The notes below the pieces were generated by a model. The model was not told where the DNA came from and did not search any database. It saw only the letters and a program-made list of their open reading frames with translations. DNA of 64,000 bases, taken from Photorhabdus noenieputensis (GTDB lineage Bacteria > Pseudomonadota > Gammaproteobacteria > Enterobacterales > Enterobacteriaceae). The stretch lies in the NCBI RefSeq assembly GCF_018448935.1, contig NZ_RCWC01000005.1, positions 118,210 through 182,209 on the forward strand, written 5' to 3'. Numbering within the stretch: position 1 is the stretch's first letter; each line of letters opens with the position of its first letter. A program made the translations under genes and the position numbers. This document shows positions 23,498 to 31,606 of this stretch, piece after piece.

Positions 23498-24132
23498 TGA
23501 CAACACAGAAACAAAAATATTCCCTAGAACCAGAAGCCGCAATATTGGGAAATAACGGATTAGCAACCAAGGCTGGTTGGCTGACAATCTACCAGGCAGA
23601 GCCTTATTCCAGAGAATTTATTGGTGCCAGACCAGAATATTTAATGGAAGGAGTGGGACTTCCTGCCAATTCTTATCCAGATGCACCAAAAATTCCAGAT
23701 TCTGATAATATGGCTGTTTGCCGCAGCGAAGATAAAAATTATTGGCAAATTGTACCTGATTACCGAGGAAAAATAGTTTATAACACACAAACCTTAGCAC
23801 AATATGAAATTACAGAGTTAGGTGAACTACCAGAATTTCTGACATTCAAACAACCTGTCACTGATTTTGATAAATGGGATGGTAAACAGTGGGTAACTGA
23901 CAAATATGCTATAAAGGATAGCCAGATTAAACAGGCAAAGCAGCAGCGGATAGCACTATTACGACAAGCGAATGAAAAAGTTACATTATTACAACATGCT
24001 GTAGATATTAAATTGGCCTCAGAAAAAGAAAAGTTATTGTTGTTAGATTGGAAAAAGTATTTAGTATTACTGAGTCGTATTGACATTTCATCATCGCCAG
24101 ATAATATTAACTGGCCTGAAAAACCAGAATAA
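23497..24132 (+). CDS. Tail fibre assembly protein Tfa1 of cassette F1
   Basis: A 211-residue tail fibre assembly chaperone (Tfa family), which helps fold the fibre tip and may remain bound. The recognisable C-terminal half contains FDKWDGKQWVTD and ends with the family pattern L-L-x-WKKYLVLLSRID then WPEKPE. The middle LPANSYPDAPKIPDS matches Tfa3 at 33227. It is translationally coupled to F1 and should be silent unless F1 is placed behind H. Confidence 0.88.
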   Translation: MTTQKQKYSLEPEAAILGNNGLATKAGWLTIYQAEPYSREFIGARPEYLMEGVGLPANSYPDAPKIPDSDNMAVCRSEDKNYWQIVPDYRGKIVYNTQTLAQYEITELGELPEFLTFKQPVTDFDKWDGKQWVTDKYAIKDSQIKQAKQQRIALLRQANEKVTLLQHAVDIKLASEKEKLLLLDWKKYLVLLSRIDISSSPDNINWPEKPE

Positions 24133-24139
24133 AATAATA

Positions 24140-24160
24140 ACGGCCTGTTTTTCAGGCCGT
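24140..24160 (+). terminator. Hairpin after Tfa1
   Basis: ACGGCCTG (24140-24147) pairs with CAGGCCGT (24153-24160) eight bases after the Tfa1 stop. No strong T-run follows. The rest of 24161-24532 is AT-rich with no gene that I can support. Confidence 0.5.
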
Positions 24161-24453
24161 AGATTTAAAACTTATAAAATAATTTGTAAGTGTTTATCGT
24201 TTCTGAAACCATTTTTATATTAAACTGGCGGATTCGACTAATAATCCACAATTAATTTCAAAACAATATGTATTTATATTTAATTACATATTGTTGTAAC
24301 TAAACCAGTAACACTCAATGTTTCTTGGTAGTTCACAAAAATCACTAACAATAATAAGGAAATTATAAACAATCATTTCTCTGCAATAAGAATTGATGAC
24401 TATACAATTAGCAATGTTATTTAGAGTATAGAATGTAAAAATTGAAATTATAT

Positions 24454-24483
24454 AAATAGCCAACTCAATATGGTTGGCTATTT
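24454..24483. terminator. Bidirectional terminator between Tfa1 and Tfa2
   Basis: AAATAGCCAAC (24454-24464) and GTTGGCTATTT (24473-24483) are perfect reverse complements between the two convergent fibre blocks. Confidence 0.7.
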
Positions 24484-24532
24484 ATAGATGATAATGTTAA
24501 ATTAAAAATTATCACCATAAAAATAATTTATT

Positions 24533-24874
24533 TTATTCTGGTTGCTCTGGCCATTCAATATCTTGTACCGTGGTATCCAGTCGATTTAACGCTACGCGAT
24601 ATTTTTTCCATTCCATCAGCATTGTTATTTCGTTATCAGTAGCAATGCCTAAATCGATAGCATCCTGCAATGGTGCCATTTTAATTGTCGCTTGTTCCAA
24701 TAAATAATATTGTTGTCGGTGATAGGCTTTATTTTTCTGTTCGATAATGGCCTTCTGATATAATGCTTGAGCCTCTTGATCACTGAAACCCATAGAGATT
24801 AATTGATGGGGTTCAGCTGGCACATTAACATATTCATAGCCATTTCTATCTATTAACTTATTTAATGTTATCAT
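24533..24874 (-). CDS. Tail fibre assembly protein Tfa2 of cassette F2
   Basis: A 113-residue protein of the Tfa type, shorter than the others. The C-terminal signature is clear: [16 protein letters not shown], then [12 protein letters not shown] and IEWPEQPE. It lies 9 bases after the stop of fibre cassette F2, on the same strand, and is probably co-expressed with it when F2 is active. Confidence 0.82.
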   Translation of the reverse strand: MITLNKLIDRNGYEYVNVPAEPHQLISMGFSDQEAQALYQKAIIEQKNKAYHRQQYYLLEQATIKMAPLQDAIDLGIATDNEITMLMEWKKYRVALNRLDTTVQDIEWPEQPE

Positions 24875-24883
24875 ATATCCTCA

Positions 24884-25906
24884 TTATGGTTTCTTTTGAT
24901 AACGTGTGTCATATTCCAGAGAGTAAGGTGTTGTATTATCATTATATTCTTCGCCTAATAATGGTTCGTTAATAGATAACGATTTCACCATCCACTTCAT
25001 TTCACGCTTAAGATCTGCACTTGACCATCTATATATTTCAACCTCGCCTTCTTCACGTGAATAATGGATTGGTTGGAAATTACTAGTCACAAAATAGGTT
25101 AAACCACCACGTAAATAACAACCACTATAAACGTAACAACCTACAACATTACCAGATTTAACATCACCATAGAGAGGGTATTTACCATCGGCGGGTCTGG
25201 CGATGCTTATCATGGCGTAGCGGATCGCTTTTATTGTTTTACGATAGGTTTGATTTATGCGTTTAATATTTAAATATTGTGCATCACCACCCCACAGATG
25301 CTCTCCCCCTTCTATTTGTGTAAATAGTCCAGCAACATGTGTCACGCCTTCACCGAATGGCTTTTTTTCTGCATCATATGGATAGGGCCTATGAAGTGTT
25401 AACCAGGAATTCGCTCCGATATTAGGTGGGAAGCCCCACCAAACCGGATAATAACGGTCAGTACTTAGGCCAGTAAGATCAATTGTAGTGGTATAGCGCG
25501 GTTCACTCTGAATATCTGACGCCGTAGGTCTATTGAGTGTGTTATATTCTTGAGCCCAAGGCGTCCACGGTAAATTATGATATTTGCTGCGCGTATATAT
25601 TCGACTGCTGTTATAAATAAAATAACGTTGAGTCACAGCATTATTTTTCAGAACGACGAGTGAACCAGCAAGCGATTCAGGGTAGTTAGCACCATTTTGG
25701 GCATAAATATTGTAATCTTGGTAATAGATCCCTGGTATTTTGTAGTTATCCAAATTTGCCTTATCACCCAAATAAACCGCCTGCCCATTAAAGATATCCT
25801 GGGACGTAATATTGATATCCTCAGTCAGGACTTTGTCATTCACTTTCCGGCTATTCTGCACCGCTCCCTTAGCCAAATTCACCGTTTCTATCAAACCAAG
25901 GTTTTT
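24884..25906 (-). CDS. Headless tail-fibre cassette F2 (probably silent)
   Basis: An open frame from the crossover site S2, reading KNLGLIETVNLAKGAVQNSRK, with stop codons just upstream and no ATG with a ribosome-binding site. About the first 130 residues nearly match cassette F4, including EDINITSQDIFNGQ and NLPWTPWAQEYNTLN; the tip is different and unfamiliar. No tail-collar domain is seen. It should be made only when joined to the N-terminal part of H. The divergent tip is the likely receptor-binding part. Confidence 0.83.
   Translation of the reverse strand, partial: KNLGLIETVNLAKGAVQNSRKVNDKVLTEDINITSQDIFNGQAVYLGDKANLDNYKIPGIYYQDYNIYAQNGANYPESLAGSLVVLKNNAVTQRYFIYNSSRIYTRSKYHNLPWTPWAQEYNTLNRPTASDIQSEPRYTTTIDLTGLSTDRYYPVWWGFPPNIGANSWLTLHRPYPYDAEKKPFGEGVTHVAGLFTQIEGGEHLWGGDAQYLNIKRINQTYRKTIKAIRYAMISIARPADGKYPLYGDVKSGNVVGCYVYSGCYLRGGLTYFVTSNFQPIHYSREEGEVEIYRWSSADLKREMKWMVKSLSINEPLLGEEYNDNTTPYSLEYDTRYQKKP
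25550..25906 (-). repeat. Direct repeat with 35165-35539 (shared 5' part of cassettes F2 and F4)
   Basis: About 350 bases are highly alike between the two positions, both on the minus strand and about 9.6 kb apart. They encode the common shaft of the two fibre cassettes. As direct repeats they could support homologous recombination that would delete the baseplate genes in between. Confidence 0.85.
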
Positions 25907-25911
25907 AAAAA
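25886..25911 (-). repeat. Invertase crossover site S2
   Basis: A 26-bp site with the fully symmetrical core AAACCAAGGTTT, the same core as the phage P1 cix site as I recall it, centred at 25898-25899. It is inverted relative to S1 and S3. It lies between cassette F2 and the intact invertase gene. Confidence 0.88.
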
Positions 25912-25973
25912 TTCGCTAATCCGTGATAATTTCGACAATAATAGTCTCATATTGGTATTGAGTGGGGTTACAT

Positions 25974-26540
25974 ATGGCGAAGATTGGCTATATTCGGGTG
26001 TCAACAAATGACCAAAACAGTGATTTACAGCGAAACGCATTGATAAGTATAAATTGTGAGCAGATTTTTGAGGATAAAATTAGCGGAAAAACATCCAACA
26101 GACCAGGTTTAAAACGAGCTTTAAAACAACTTAAAAAAGGTGACACTTTAGTTGTTTGGAAACTGGATCGATTGGGGCGTAGCGTAAAAAATATGGTAAC
26201 TTTAATTTCTGATTTAAGTGAACGCGGTATTCATTTTCAAAGCTTGACTGATAGTATTGATACCAGCACTTCTATGGGGCGATTTTTCTTTCATGTTATG
26301 AGTGCTCTGGCTGAAATGGAACGGGAATTAATCGTTGAAAGAACAAATGCAGGATTAATAGCAGCTCGTGCCCAAGGGAGAATTGGTGGCAGGCCAGTAT
26401 CACTTTCATTCGTTGAGCAACAACAAGCAGCAAGATTGCTGGCAAAAGGCCACACACGGAAACAGTTATCATTAATTTACAACACATCGTTATCTACAAT
26501 ATATAAGTATTTTCCAGTAGATAAAAAAAATTGTCGATAA
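25974..26540 (+). CDS. Serine DNA invertase of the Gin/Cin/Hin family
   Basis: A 188-residue recombinase that inverts DNA between crossover sites. The N-terminal catalytic domain starts AKIGYIRVSTNDQNSDLQ with the nucleophile serine near residue 10. It continues to VVWKLDRLGRS and SMGRFFFHVMSALAEMERELI. The C-terminal helix-turn-helix includes KQLSLIYNTSLSTIYKY. The start at 25974 matches Gin-type starts; four extra residues from 25962 are unlikely. In relatives a Fis-bound enhancer lies inside the gene, so one may exist here. It lies 63 bases from S2, reading away from it. Confidence 0.95.
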   Translation: MAKIGYIRVSTNDQNSDLQRNALISINCEQIFEDKISGKTSNRPGLKRALKQLKKGDTLVVWKLDRLGRSVKNMVTLISDLSERGIHFQSLTDSIDTSTSMGRFFFHVMSALAEMERELIVERTNAGLIAARAQGRIGGRPVSLSFVEQQQAARLLAKGHTRKQLSLIYNTSLSTIYKYFPVDKKNCR

Positions 26541-26837
26541 AATTAGTATTTGCAGTGCGGCTAGTTAAACATTTAATTTTGTATTCGTAATATCCAAGGC
26601 TAATTGGTTATTAATTTATGCAAAATATATCACGTTTCTTTATCTATACAAAAAAACTTCCGCCGCACTATACATACTATAAAGGAGCACAGAGTAAGTT
26701 AACAATTAACTATTCTAGCAAAAGAATTTATTGTGTATGAAATTCACTGCATCTGGCCGTTTTTTGGGTAATGAATTACCATCAGCATAGATTTTACACA
26801 TCTCAGTAAATTAATTTACTTACACTTTAAAAGTGTG
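26541..26837. other. Gap between invertase and repressor genes
   Basis: AT-rich gap of 297 bases between convergent genes. I see no supported gene, no strong terminator and no repeat in it. Confidence 0.5.
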
Positions 26838-27425
26838 TCAGTGCCTGGAAATCACCAGGTAAACACGCCCAATAAAGTTGATTTCATTAATTGCGCAGTC
26901 AAAAGTCACATCGTTATCACAAACTCGGATCTTACTGACTGGGATTTTTGTGATTTTTTTAATGCTATGCATGCCTTCAATATCAATTAACCATAAACCA
27001 TCCTGAACATCAGGTTCTTCTGTGTCTAGCAAATACCAAGAGTTATTGTTATCTACAATCAGAGGTTTTTTTATTTCTTTAGCAATAAGTTGATTATCTA
27101 AAATCACCGGCTCGTCATTGTTCAGATTTCCACCAATCAGTTTAACGCGTTGTATTGTTGGAGTAATCATGTTTTTTAAAGATTCCCTTTTTTTTTCTCC
27201 GTTAGGGAACATTTCTCCTTGTCCTGTGCTTAGCCATAACAATGAAGCATTGGTTTCAAGGTTGCATTGGATAACCCAGTCTGCTGGAAAACTGTCCCTT
27301 AAATAACGGTTCGCCATTGTACTTTTAGACACACCTAAATGATCGCTCAATGCTTGACGTGATTTAAACCCGTATGCACTAACAAGGCGTTCGATAGCTT
27401 GTTTTCCTCCACTATCTGTACCCAT
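26838..27425 (-). CDS. CI-type phage repressor (186/P2-like family)
   Basis: A 195-residue repressor. The N-terminal helix-turn-helix of the phage CI repressor family is recognisable in RLVSAYGFKSRQALSDHLGVSKSTMANRYLRDSFPADWVIQCN, read over about residues 11-60, and is followed by the usual LLWLSTGQG. The C-terminal half resembles the beta fold of S24-like repressors but lacks an obvious Ser-Lys cleavage pair, so it is probably controlled by an antirepressor and not by self-cleavage. I prefer ATG 27425 (GAGA before it) to ATG 27452, which has no ribosome-binding site. It diverges from a LexA-box gene. Confidence 0.82.
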   Translation of the reverse strand: MGTDSGGKQAIERLVSAYGFKSRQALSDHLGVSKSTMANRYLRDSFPADWVIQCNLETNASLLWLSTGQGEMFPNGEKKRESLKNMITPTIQRVKLIGGNLNNDEPVILDNQLIAKEIKKPLIVDNNNSWYLLDTEEPDVQDGLWLIDIEGMHSIKKITKIPVSKIRVCDNDVTFDCAINEINFIGRVYLVISRH

Positions 27426-27830
27426 TTTTATCTCAGTTATGTTTTTTTTCATTGAAAGTACAGTTTAGTGAGTTTGCCGTCTCCACAAAGCCCTTTGCTC
27501 AAGAGCTATAGTGATCCCAAATCAATTTATTAGATCCGATAAGGGATATTGCATCATGGGCATATAAATTTCAATCTATATACTTTGTGAAACTATATCA
27601 TCTAAATAAAAAGAAAAAATCCCCTAAGCAATAAAATAAGAAAAATTTATTAATTACAACGAATTGTGATCGAAAAGAAACCTTTTTAACCATTAATTAT
27701 TTCAGTAAAAACAATAATTAATATATTAACACTATCAAATATAGTTCCTAAAAAAGATAAAAAACCACTTTAAATTTTTCTAATCAAAGTGTACTGTTCT
27801 TATATACAGTTATGTTATACGGAGGTAAGT
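27426..27830. promoter_or_regulatory. Repressor/small-gene divergent control region
   Basis: A 405-base AT-rich gap between divergent genes and the natural place for the repressor's operators. I could not identify a convincing repeated operator by eye. The LexA-type box at 27792-27811 is at its right end. Confidence 0.6.
27792..27811. promoter_or_regulatory. LexA (SOS) box
   Basis: CTGT at 27794-27797 and ACAG at 27806-27809 are separated by 8 AT-rich bases, with TA before and TT after. This fits the enterobacterial SOS consensus CTGT-N8-ACAG. It lies about 20 bases before the start at 27831, overlapping the likely promoter. Confidence 0.85.
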
Positions 27831-28013
27831 TTGTCAGTGGACTTTCTTATGGAATCAGTAATAGCGCAACGTATTAATTTTATAGCCAGAATGGCAACGA
27901 GCTGTGAATGTAGTCATGCTGAGGATAAAGAACTTGCTTTGGTTTGGATTGCTGAGTTGTCGACACCACTTGCAAAACAACTTATTAACTACCACGAAAC
28001 GCTTGAAGAATAA
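27831..28013 (+). CDS. Small SOS-controlled protein, candidate antirepressor or activator
   Basis: I do not recognise this family. A 60-residue product starts at TTG 27831 behind a full GGAGG five bases away; ATG 27849 is the alternative start. The sequence is acidic at its end (NYHETLEE) and carries HAEDKELALVWIAELSTPL. Two features give it a role by context: a LexA box directly upstream and a divergent CI-type repressor. Phage 186 uses a LexA-controlled antirepressor, Tum, in a comparable arrangement, but I see no sequence likeness to Tum. Confidence 0.65.
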   Translation: MSVDFLMESVIAQRINFIARMATSCECSHAEDKELALVWIAELSTPLAKQLINYHETLEE

Positions 28014-28284
28014 ATGCGGTAGATAAATGTGGAAATTCTGTATGATAAATAATCTAAAGTTTCTAAGTTGATTATGATTGCATTGGAAAATGGGCTGAAA
28101 AATAGATTTTCCCTATGAATTCAGCAAATTTTGGAATTATTAAATTAGCCACTGAAAAGTGGCTTCTTGCTTCTCATTTGTACTGTTTCCTTAACAATAT
28201 TGTTTCATTGGTTCTCTCCTACTATTCAGCGCACCATAACACTTTAACTTAACAATATTGACTAAATTAGAGAGGGTATACCTA
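28014..28284. promoter_or_regulatory. Upstream region of gpX with Ogr-dependent promoter
   Basis: This stretch holds no supported gene. A hairpin (GCCACT...AGTGGC near 28158-28173) lies just before the Ogr-type site; it may end transcription of the small gene. Confidence 0.55.
28178..28197 (+). promoter_or_regulatory. Ogr-type activator site before gpX
   Basis: An exact TTGT-N12-ACAA dyad (TTGT 28178-28181, ACAA 28194-28197). In P2 such dyads are centred near -55, which would put the transcription start near 28243 and leave about 40 bases of leader before gpX. Confidence 0.82.
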
Positions 28285-28488
28285 ATGAAAATAATTGCAC
28301 AGCAGAATGATACTGTTGATGCTTTATGTTGGCGTCATTATGGTCGGACTCAAGGCATGACAGAACAGGTACTGCTAGTTAACCCAGGTTTGGCTGAATA
28401 CGGTGTAATCCTGCCACATGGCACAGCAGTTGAGATGCCGGAAATTATGACAGCTACAACGAAACCTATTTTGCAACTATGGGATTAA
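28285..28488 (+). CDS. P2 gpX-like tail protein
   Basis: A 67-residue protein, the P2 gpX length, of the LysM-like tail protein X family. It begins KIIAQQNDTVDALCWRHYGRT and has NPGLAEYGVILPHGTAVEMP. In contractile tails it is a small baseplate or hub-associated protein. ATG 28285 has GAGAGGG before it. In P2 gene X is followed by lysis genes; here a terminator follows instead, so it forms a one-gene unit. Confidence 0.9.
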   Translation: MKIIAQQNDTVDALCWRHYGRTQGMTEQVLLVNPGLAEYGVILPHGTAVEMPEIMTATTKPILQLWD

Positions 28489-28697
28489 ATATATCCATAC
28501 TAACTTGATGTTTTTTAAACAAAATTATCACTCTATATCAGGAAATTAAACTTATCTATTCTTCTGGCTAGATAAATAACTAGTTGAATTGGAACGTTAT
28601 ACTTAATATATAGTTAAGCAGCGCAAATTTGAGTTTTTTGAACTATTAGAGTCAAGCTTTAACAAAAGAATTACCTAGTAATATAGATTACATAAGG

Positions 28698-28726
28698 GCC
28701 TTTCTCGATTGCGGGAAGGGCTTTTT
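28698..28726 (+). terminator. Rho-independent terminator between gpX and gpV
   Basis: A ten-base stem (28698-28707 with 28712-28721, two G-U pairs) with a 4-base loop is followed by TTTTT. It separates gpX from the V-W-J-I-H operon. The rest of 28489-28863 holds no gene that I can support apart from the promoter of V. Confidence 0.88.
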
Positions 28727-28761
28727 AATTTATGTTGTTACATTTTCCCTTTTCAAGAAAC

Positions 28762-28781
28762 TTGTTTTGTCTTTCTTACAA
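28762..28781 (+). promoter_or_regulatory. Ogr-type activator site before the V-W-J-I-H operon
   Basis: A second exact TTGT-N12-ACAA dyad (TTGT 28762-28765, ACAA 28778-28781), 83 bases before the gpV start, almost the same spacing as at gpX. Confidence 0.82.
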
Positions 28782-28863
28782 TTCCTCTTTGATGTTGGTA
28801 ACTGCCTTTGCTGGCATTCTTTCATACATAAATCCACAACCACCAAATGGCATTTTTCCAAAC

Positions 28864-29655
28864 ATGGATACACAACTAACAGAACTTTTGCGCTTATTGC
28901 GTAACCTGATCAGAACTGGTGTTGTTACCGAGGTAGATCATGCCCGAGGTATGTGCCGAGTTGCGACAGGTAATCTTGAAACCGATTGGCGGCCTTGGTT
29001 GACAATGCGAGCCGGTCATTCCCGTACCTGGTGGTCCCCCAGTGTCAGTGAACAGGTTTTATTACTATCTGTTGGTGGAGAACTGACCACCTCCTTTGTA
29101 TTACCGGCTATATATTCTGATCAATTTCCTGCGCCATCAGCTTCTTCCGAAGCTGTTCATATAGCTTTTCCTGATGGAGCAGTAATGGAATATGAACCGT
29201 TGTCTGGTGCCTTAAAGGTAACAGGCATTAAGACTGCTAAGGTACAGGCTTTATATTCCATAGCCCTTGAAGCAACGAATATAGAGCTAAAAGCACATAA
29301 TGAAATAAAACTAAAAGCAAACAACGAAATAAAACTAGAGTCATATAACGAGATTAAATTGGAGTCATACAACGAGATTAAGCTGGATGCAAAAAACAAA
29401 ATTGACTTGAAAGCACTCAACAAGATTGGGTTGGATGCAAAAAAAGAGCTCGAACTGAAATCACATGAAGTCAAGTGTGAAGCAGAAGAAAAAATCGAAT
29501 TGAAGGCATCAGAATTGACGTTGAAAGGAAACACGAAACTGGAAGGTAATGTTGAAAATACAGGAGGAAAACTCAGTTCTAATGGTGTAACCCTACATTC
29601 GCACCAACACACTGGCGTCATGGCAGGCGGTGCGACAACAGGAGGTCCAGTATAA
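28864..29655 (+). CDS. P2 gpV-like baseplate spike protein with extra octapeptide repeats
   Basis: Trimeric spike that pierces the target membrane. It has 263 residues, against 211 in P2 gpV. Residues about 1-100 form the OB-fold region (DTQLTELLRLLRNLIRTGVV, then WRPWLTMRAGHSRTWW). Residues about 140-230 consist of octads such as NEIKLKAN, NEIKLESY and NKIDLKAL, typical of a triple-stranded beta-helix. The tip LHSHQHTGVMAGGATTGGP keeps the HxH iron-binding type motif. ATG 28864 fits the P2 start; the longer frame from 28732 would cover the promoter site. Confidence 0.92.
   Translation: MDTQLTELLRLLRNLIRTGVVTEVDHARGMCRVATGNLETDWRPWLTMRAGHSRTWWSPSVSEQVLLLSVGGELTTSFVLPAIYSDQFPAPSASSEAVHIAFPDGAVMEYEPLSGALKVTGIKTAKVQALYSIALEATNIELKAHNEIKLKANNEIKLESYNEIKLESYNEIKLDAKNKIDLKALNKIGLDAKKELELKSHEVKCEAEEKIELKASELTLKGNTKLEGNVENTGGKLSSNGVTLHSHQHTGVMAGGATTGGPV
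29280..29500 (+). repeat. 24-bp (octapeptide) tandem repeats in the spike gene
   Basis: Successive units encoding N-E-I-K-L-x-x-x recur every 24 bases. Two neighbouring units (NEIKLESY) are almost identical in DNA, suggesting recent duplication. Confidence 0.85.
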
Positions 29656-29996
29656 TGATGTACCTTGGAATGAATCGACAAACCGGTCGTAGCCTGACGG
29701 ATCTGGATCATGTACGCCAGTCTGTCAGCGACATCTTACTAACCCCCGTTGGTAGTCGTTTGGAACGTCGTACTTATGGCTCTCTGCTACCAGAATTAAT
29801 TGACTGGCCACAGAACGCGGCTCTACGCCTGCAAATTATGGCAGCCACCTATACAGCTATCAGCCGCTGGGAACCGAGGATTAATCTGACGGCTATCACC
29901 ATAAATACCCAACAAGACGGCAAAATGACAGTAGATATATCTGGTCATTATCAGCTGTCCCCTGAGGGGTTTTCTCTATCTATCCCTGTGAGGTAA
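29655..29996 (+). CDS. P2 gpW-like baseplate protein (gp25 family)
   Basis: A 113-residue baseplate wedge protein of the gp25/lysozyme-like family (P2 gpW 115), conserved in all contractile injection systems. It contains the signature SVSDILLTPVGSRLERRTYGS and later AATYTAISRWEPRI. Its ATG overlaps the gpV stop (TAATG), with GGAGG inside the end of gpV. Confidence 0.94.
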   Translation: MMYLGMNRQTGRSLTDLDHVRQSVSDILLTPVGSRLERRTYGSLLPELIDWPQNAALRLQIMAATYTAISRWEPRINLTAITINTQQDGKMTVDISGHYQLSPEGFSLSIPVR

Positions 29997-30000
29997 AACA

Positions 30001-30999
30001 ATGCCGACCATTGATCTAAGCCAGTTGCCACCACCTGATGTCGTCGAGCCACTGGATTATGAAAGCCTGTTGGCTGAACGTAAAACCAAATTAATATCCC
30101 TTTATCCTGAAGAACAACGGGATGCTATTACTCGAACATTGGAATTGGAATCCGAACCTCTGGTTAAGTTACTTGAGGAAAATGCGTACCGGGAATTGAT
30201 ATTGCGCCAGCGGGTTAATGAAGCTGCCCGTGCAGTAATGTTGGCCTATGCAACCAATAGCGATTTAGACCAGTTAGGAGCGAACTATAACGTTACCCGG
30301 GCAGTTATGGAGCCTGATAGTACCTTCCGTGATCGTATCCAAAGAGCCTTCGAAGGGCTAAGTGTTGCAGGGCCGATAGGTGCGTATGAATATCATGCCC
30401 TTAAAGTTAATGAAAGTATTCATGCTAATAGAAATGAATACAAAGGTGAATATCAAACTGTTTCAGATGTTTCCGTCATCAGCCCATCACCAGCCAATGT
30501 GACTGTGACTATTTTGTCGCGGAAATGGAAATGGGAAAAAGATAAACAAGACGAAGAAGATAAAGAGCACAAAGGTGTAGCTTCACAAGAGTTACTGGAT
30601 AAAGTGATTGCGGCACTTAATGACGAAAACGTCAGACCTGTTGCTGATCGGGTAAAAGTACAGTCAGCCAACATAGTGGAATATCAAATTGATGCTGTGC
30701 TTTATCTCTATCCGACACCTGAATCTGAACCTATCCGTAAACTGGCTCAACAAAATATGGATAAGTACGTGCTAGATCAACATAAATTGGGGAGAGATAT
30801 TCGGTTATCTGCCATTTATGCTGCCCTGCATGTTGCAGGTGTGCAGCAGGTAGAACTGAGAGCCCCGGCGAAGGACATCATTCTGTGTAAAGATCAAGCT
30901 CCTTATTGTACTGGCGCAAAACTGGAAATAGGTAAAACACAAACTGCTGATTGTTCCAAACCAAATCCAAGTTTGATAGTGGGAGGTTCTGATGAATGA
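30001..30999 (+). CDS. P2 gpJ-like baseplate protein
   Basis: A baseplate wedge protein of the gpJ family, 332 residues (P2 gpJ 302). It begins PTIDLSQLPPPDVVEPLDYE and has the internal SDLDQLGANYNVTR. A very charged stretch near residues 174-191 (KWKWEKDKQDEEDKEHK) and a Cys-containing C-terminal tail explain the extra length. It follows gpW by 4 bases and overlaps gpI by 8 bases. Confidence 0.93.
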   Translation: MPTIDLSQLPPPDVVEPLDYESLLAERKTKLISLYPEEQRDAITRTLELESEPLVKLLEENAYRELILRQRVNEAARAVMLAYATNSDLDQLGANYNVTRAVMEPDSTFRDRIQRAFEGLSVAGPIGAYEYHALKVNESIHANRNEYKGEYQTVSDVSVISPSPANVTVTILSRKWKWEKDKQDEEDKEHKGVASQELLDKVIAALNDENVRPVADRVKVQSANIVEYQIDAVLYLYPTPESEPIRKLAQQNMDKYVLDQHKLGRDIRLSAIYAALHVAGVQQVELRAPAKDIILCKDQAPYCTGAKLEIGKTQTADCSKPNPSLIVGGSDE

Positions 31000-31606
31000 C
31001 CGCCTGTTACCAACAGGTTCTACGGTTTTGGAGTTGGCTGCTGCTAAGGCATGTTCGCAATTGCAGAATATTCCAGTACCGCTTCGCCAACTCTGGAATC
31101 CTGATACTTGCCCTGAGGAGTTATTACCCTATCTGGCGTGGGCGTGGTCGGTTGATCGCTGGGACGAAAAGTGGTCGGTAAGCACTAAGCGTGACGTGAT
31201 AAAAAACTCGCTGTTTCTGCACAAACATAAGGGAACCATTGGTGCCGTCCGTCGCGTGGTAGAACCGCTTGGTTATCTCATTCAAATAAAGGAATGGTGG
31301 CTGAACAACGAAACACCGGGCACATTCCGGTTGGCGATAGGGGTACAGGAAAACGGGATCACCGAAGAAACTTTTTTAGAGCTGGAACGGCTAATTTCTG
31401 ATGCCAAGCCTGTAAGCCGTCATTTGATAGGTTTGTCAATCAATCTGGATGTTAAAGGCGAATTTTATTGCGCTGCGACGAGTTATAGTGGAGATGACCT
31501 CACTGTTTACCAATATCTCCCTGACGTCATCACAACTAGCGACAATGCTCCTTTAGGAGCTGCAATTCATTTGATCGAGACAGATACATTGAGGGTTTCA
31601 CCATGA
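30992..31606 (+). CDS. P2 gpI-like baseplate protein
   Basis: A baseplate protein of the phage tail protein I family, 204 residues (P2 gpI 176). Recognisable parts are LPTGSTVLELAAAKACSQL, LPYLAWAWSVDRWDEKW, and KHKGTIGAVRRVVEPLGY. It connects the wedge to the fibre. It overlaps gpJ at its start and H at its end, showing tight coupling. Confidence 0.93.
   Translation: MNDRLLPTGSTVLELAAAKACSQLQNIPVPLRQLWNPDTCPEELLPYLAWAWSVDRWDEKWSVSTKRDVIKNSLFLHKHKGTIGAVRRVVEPLGYLIQIKEWWLNNETPGTFRLAIGVQENGITEETFLELERLISDAKPVSRHLIGLSINLDVKGEFYCAATSYSGDDLTVYQYLPDVITTSDNAPLGAAIHLIETDTLRVSP

Noticed and set aside
28732..28863. N-terminal extension of the spike gene
   Set aside because: It would cover an exact Ogr site and has no likeness to P2 gpV.
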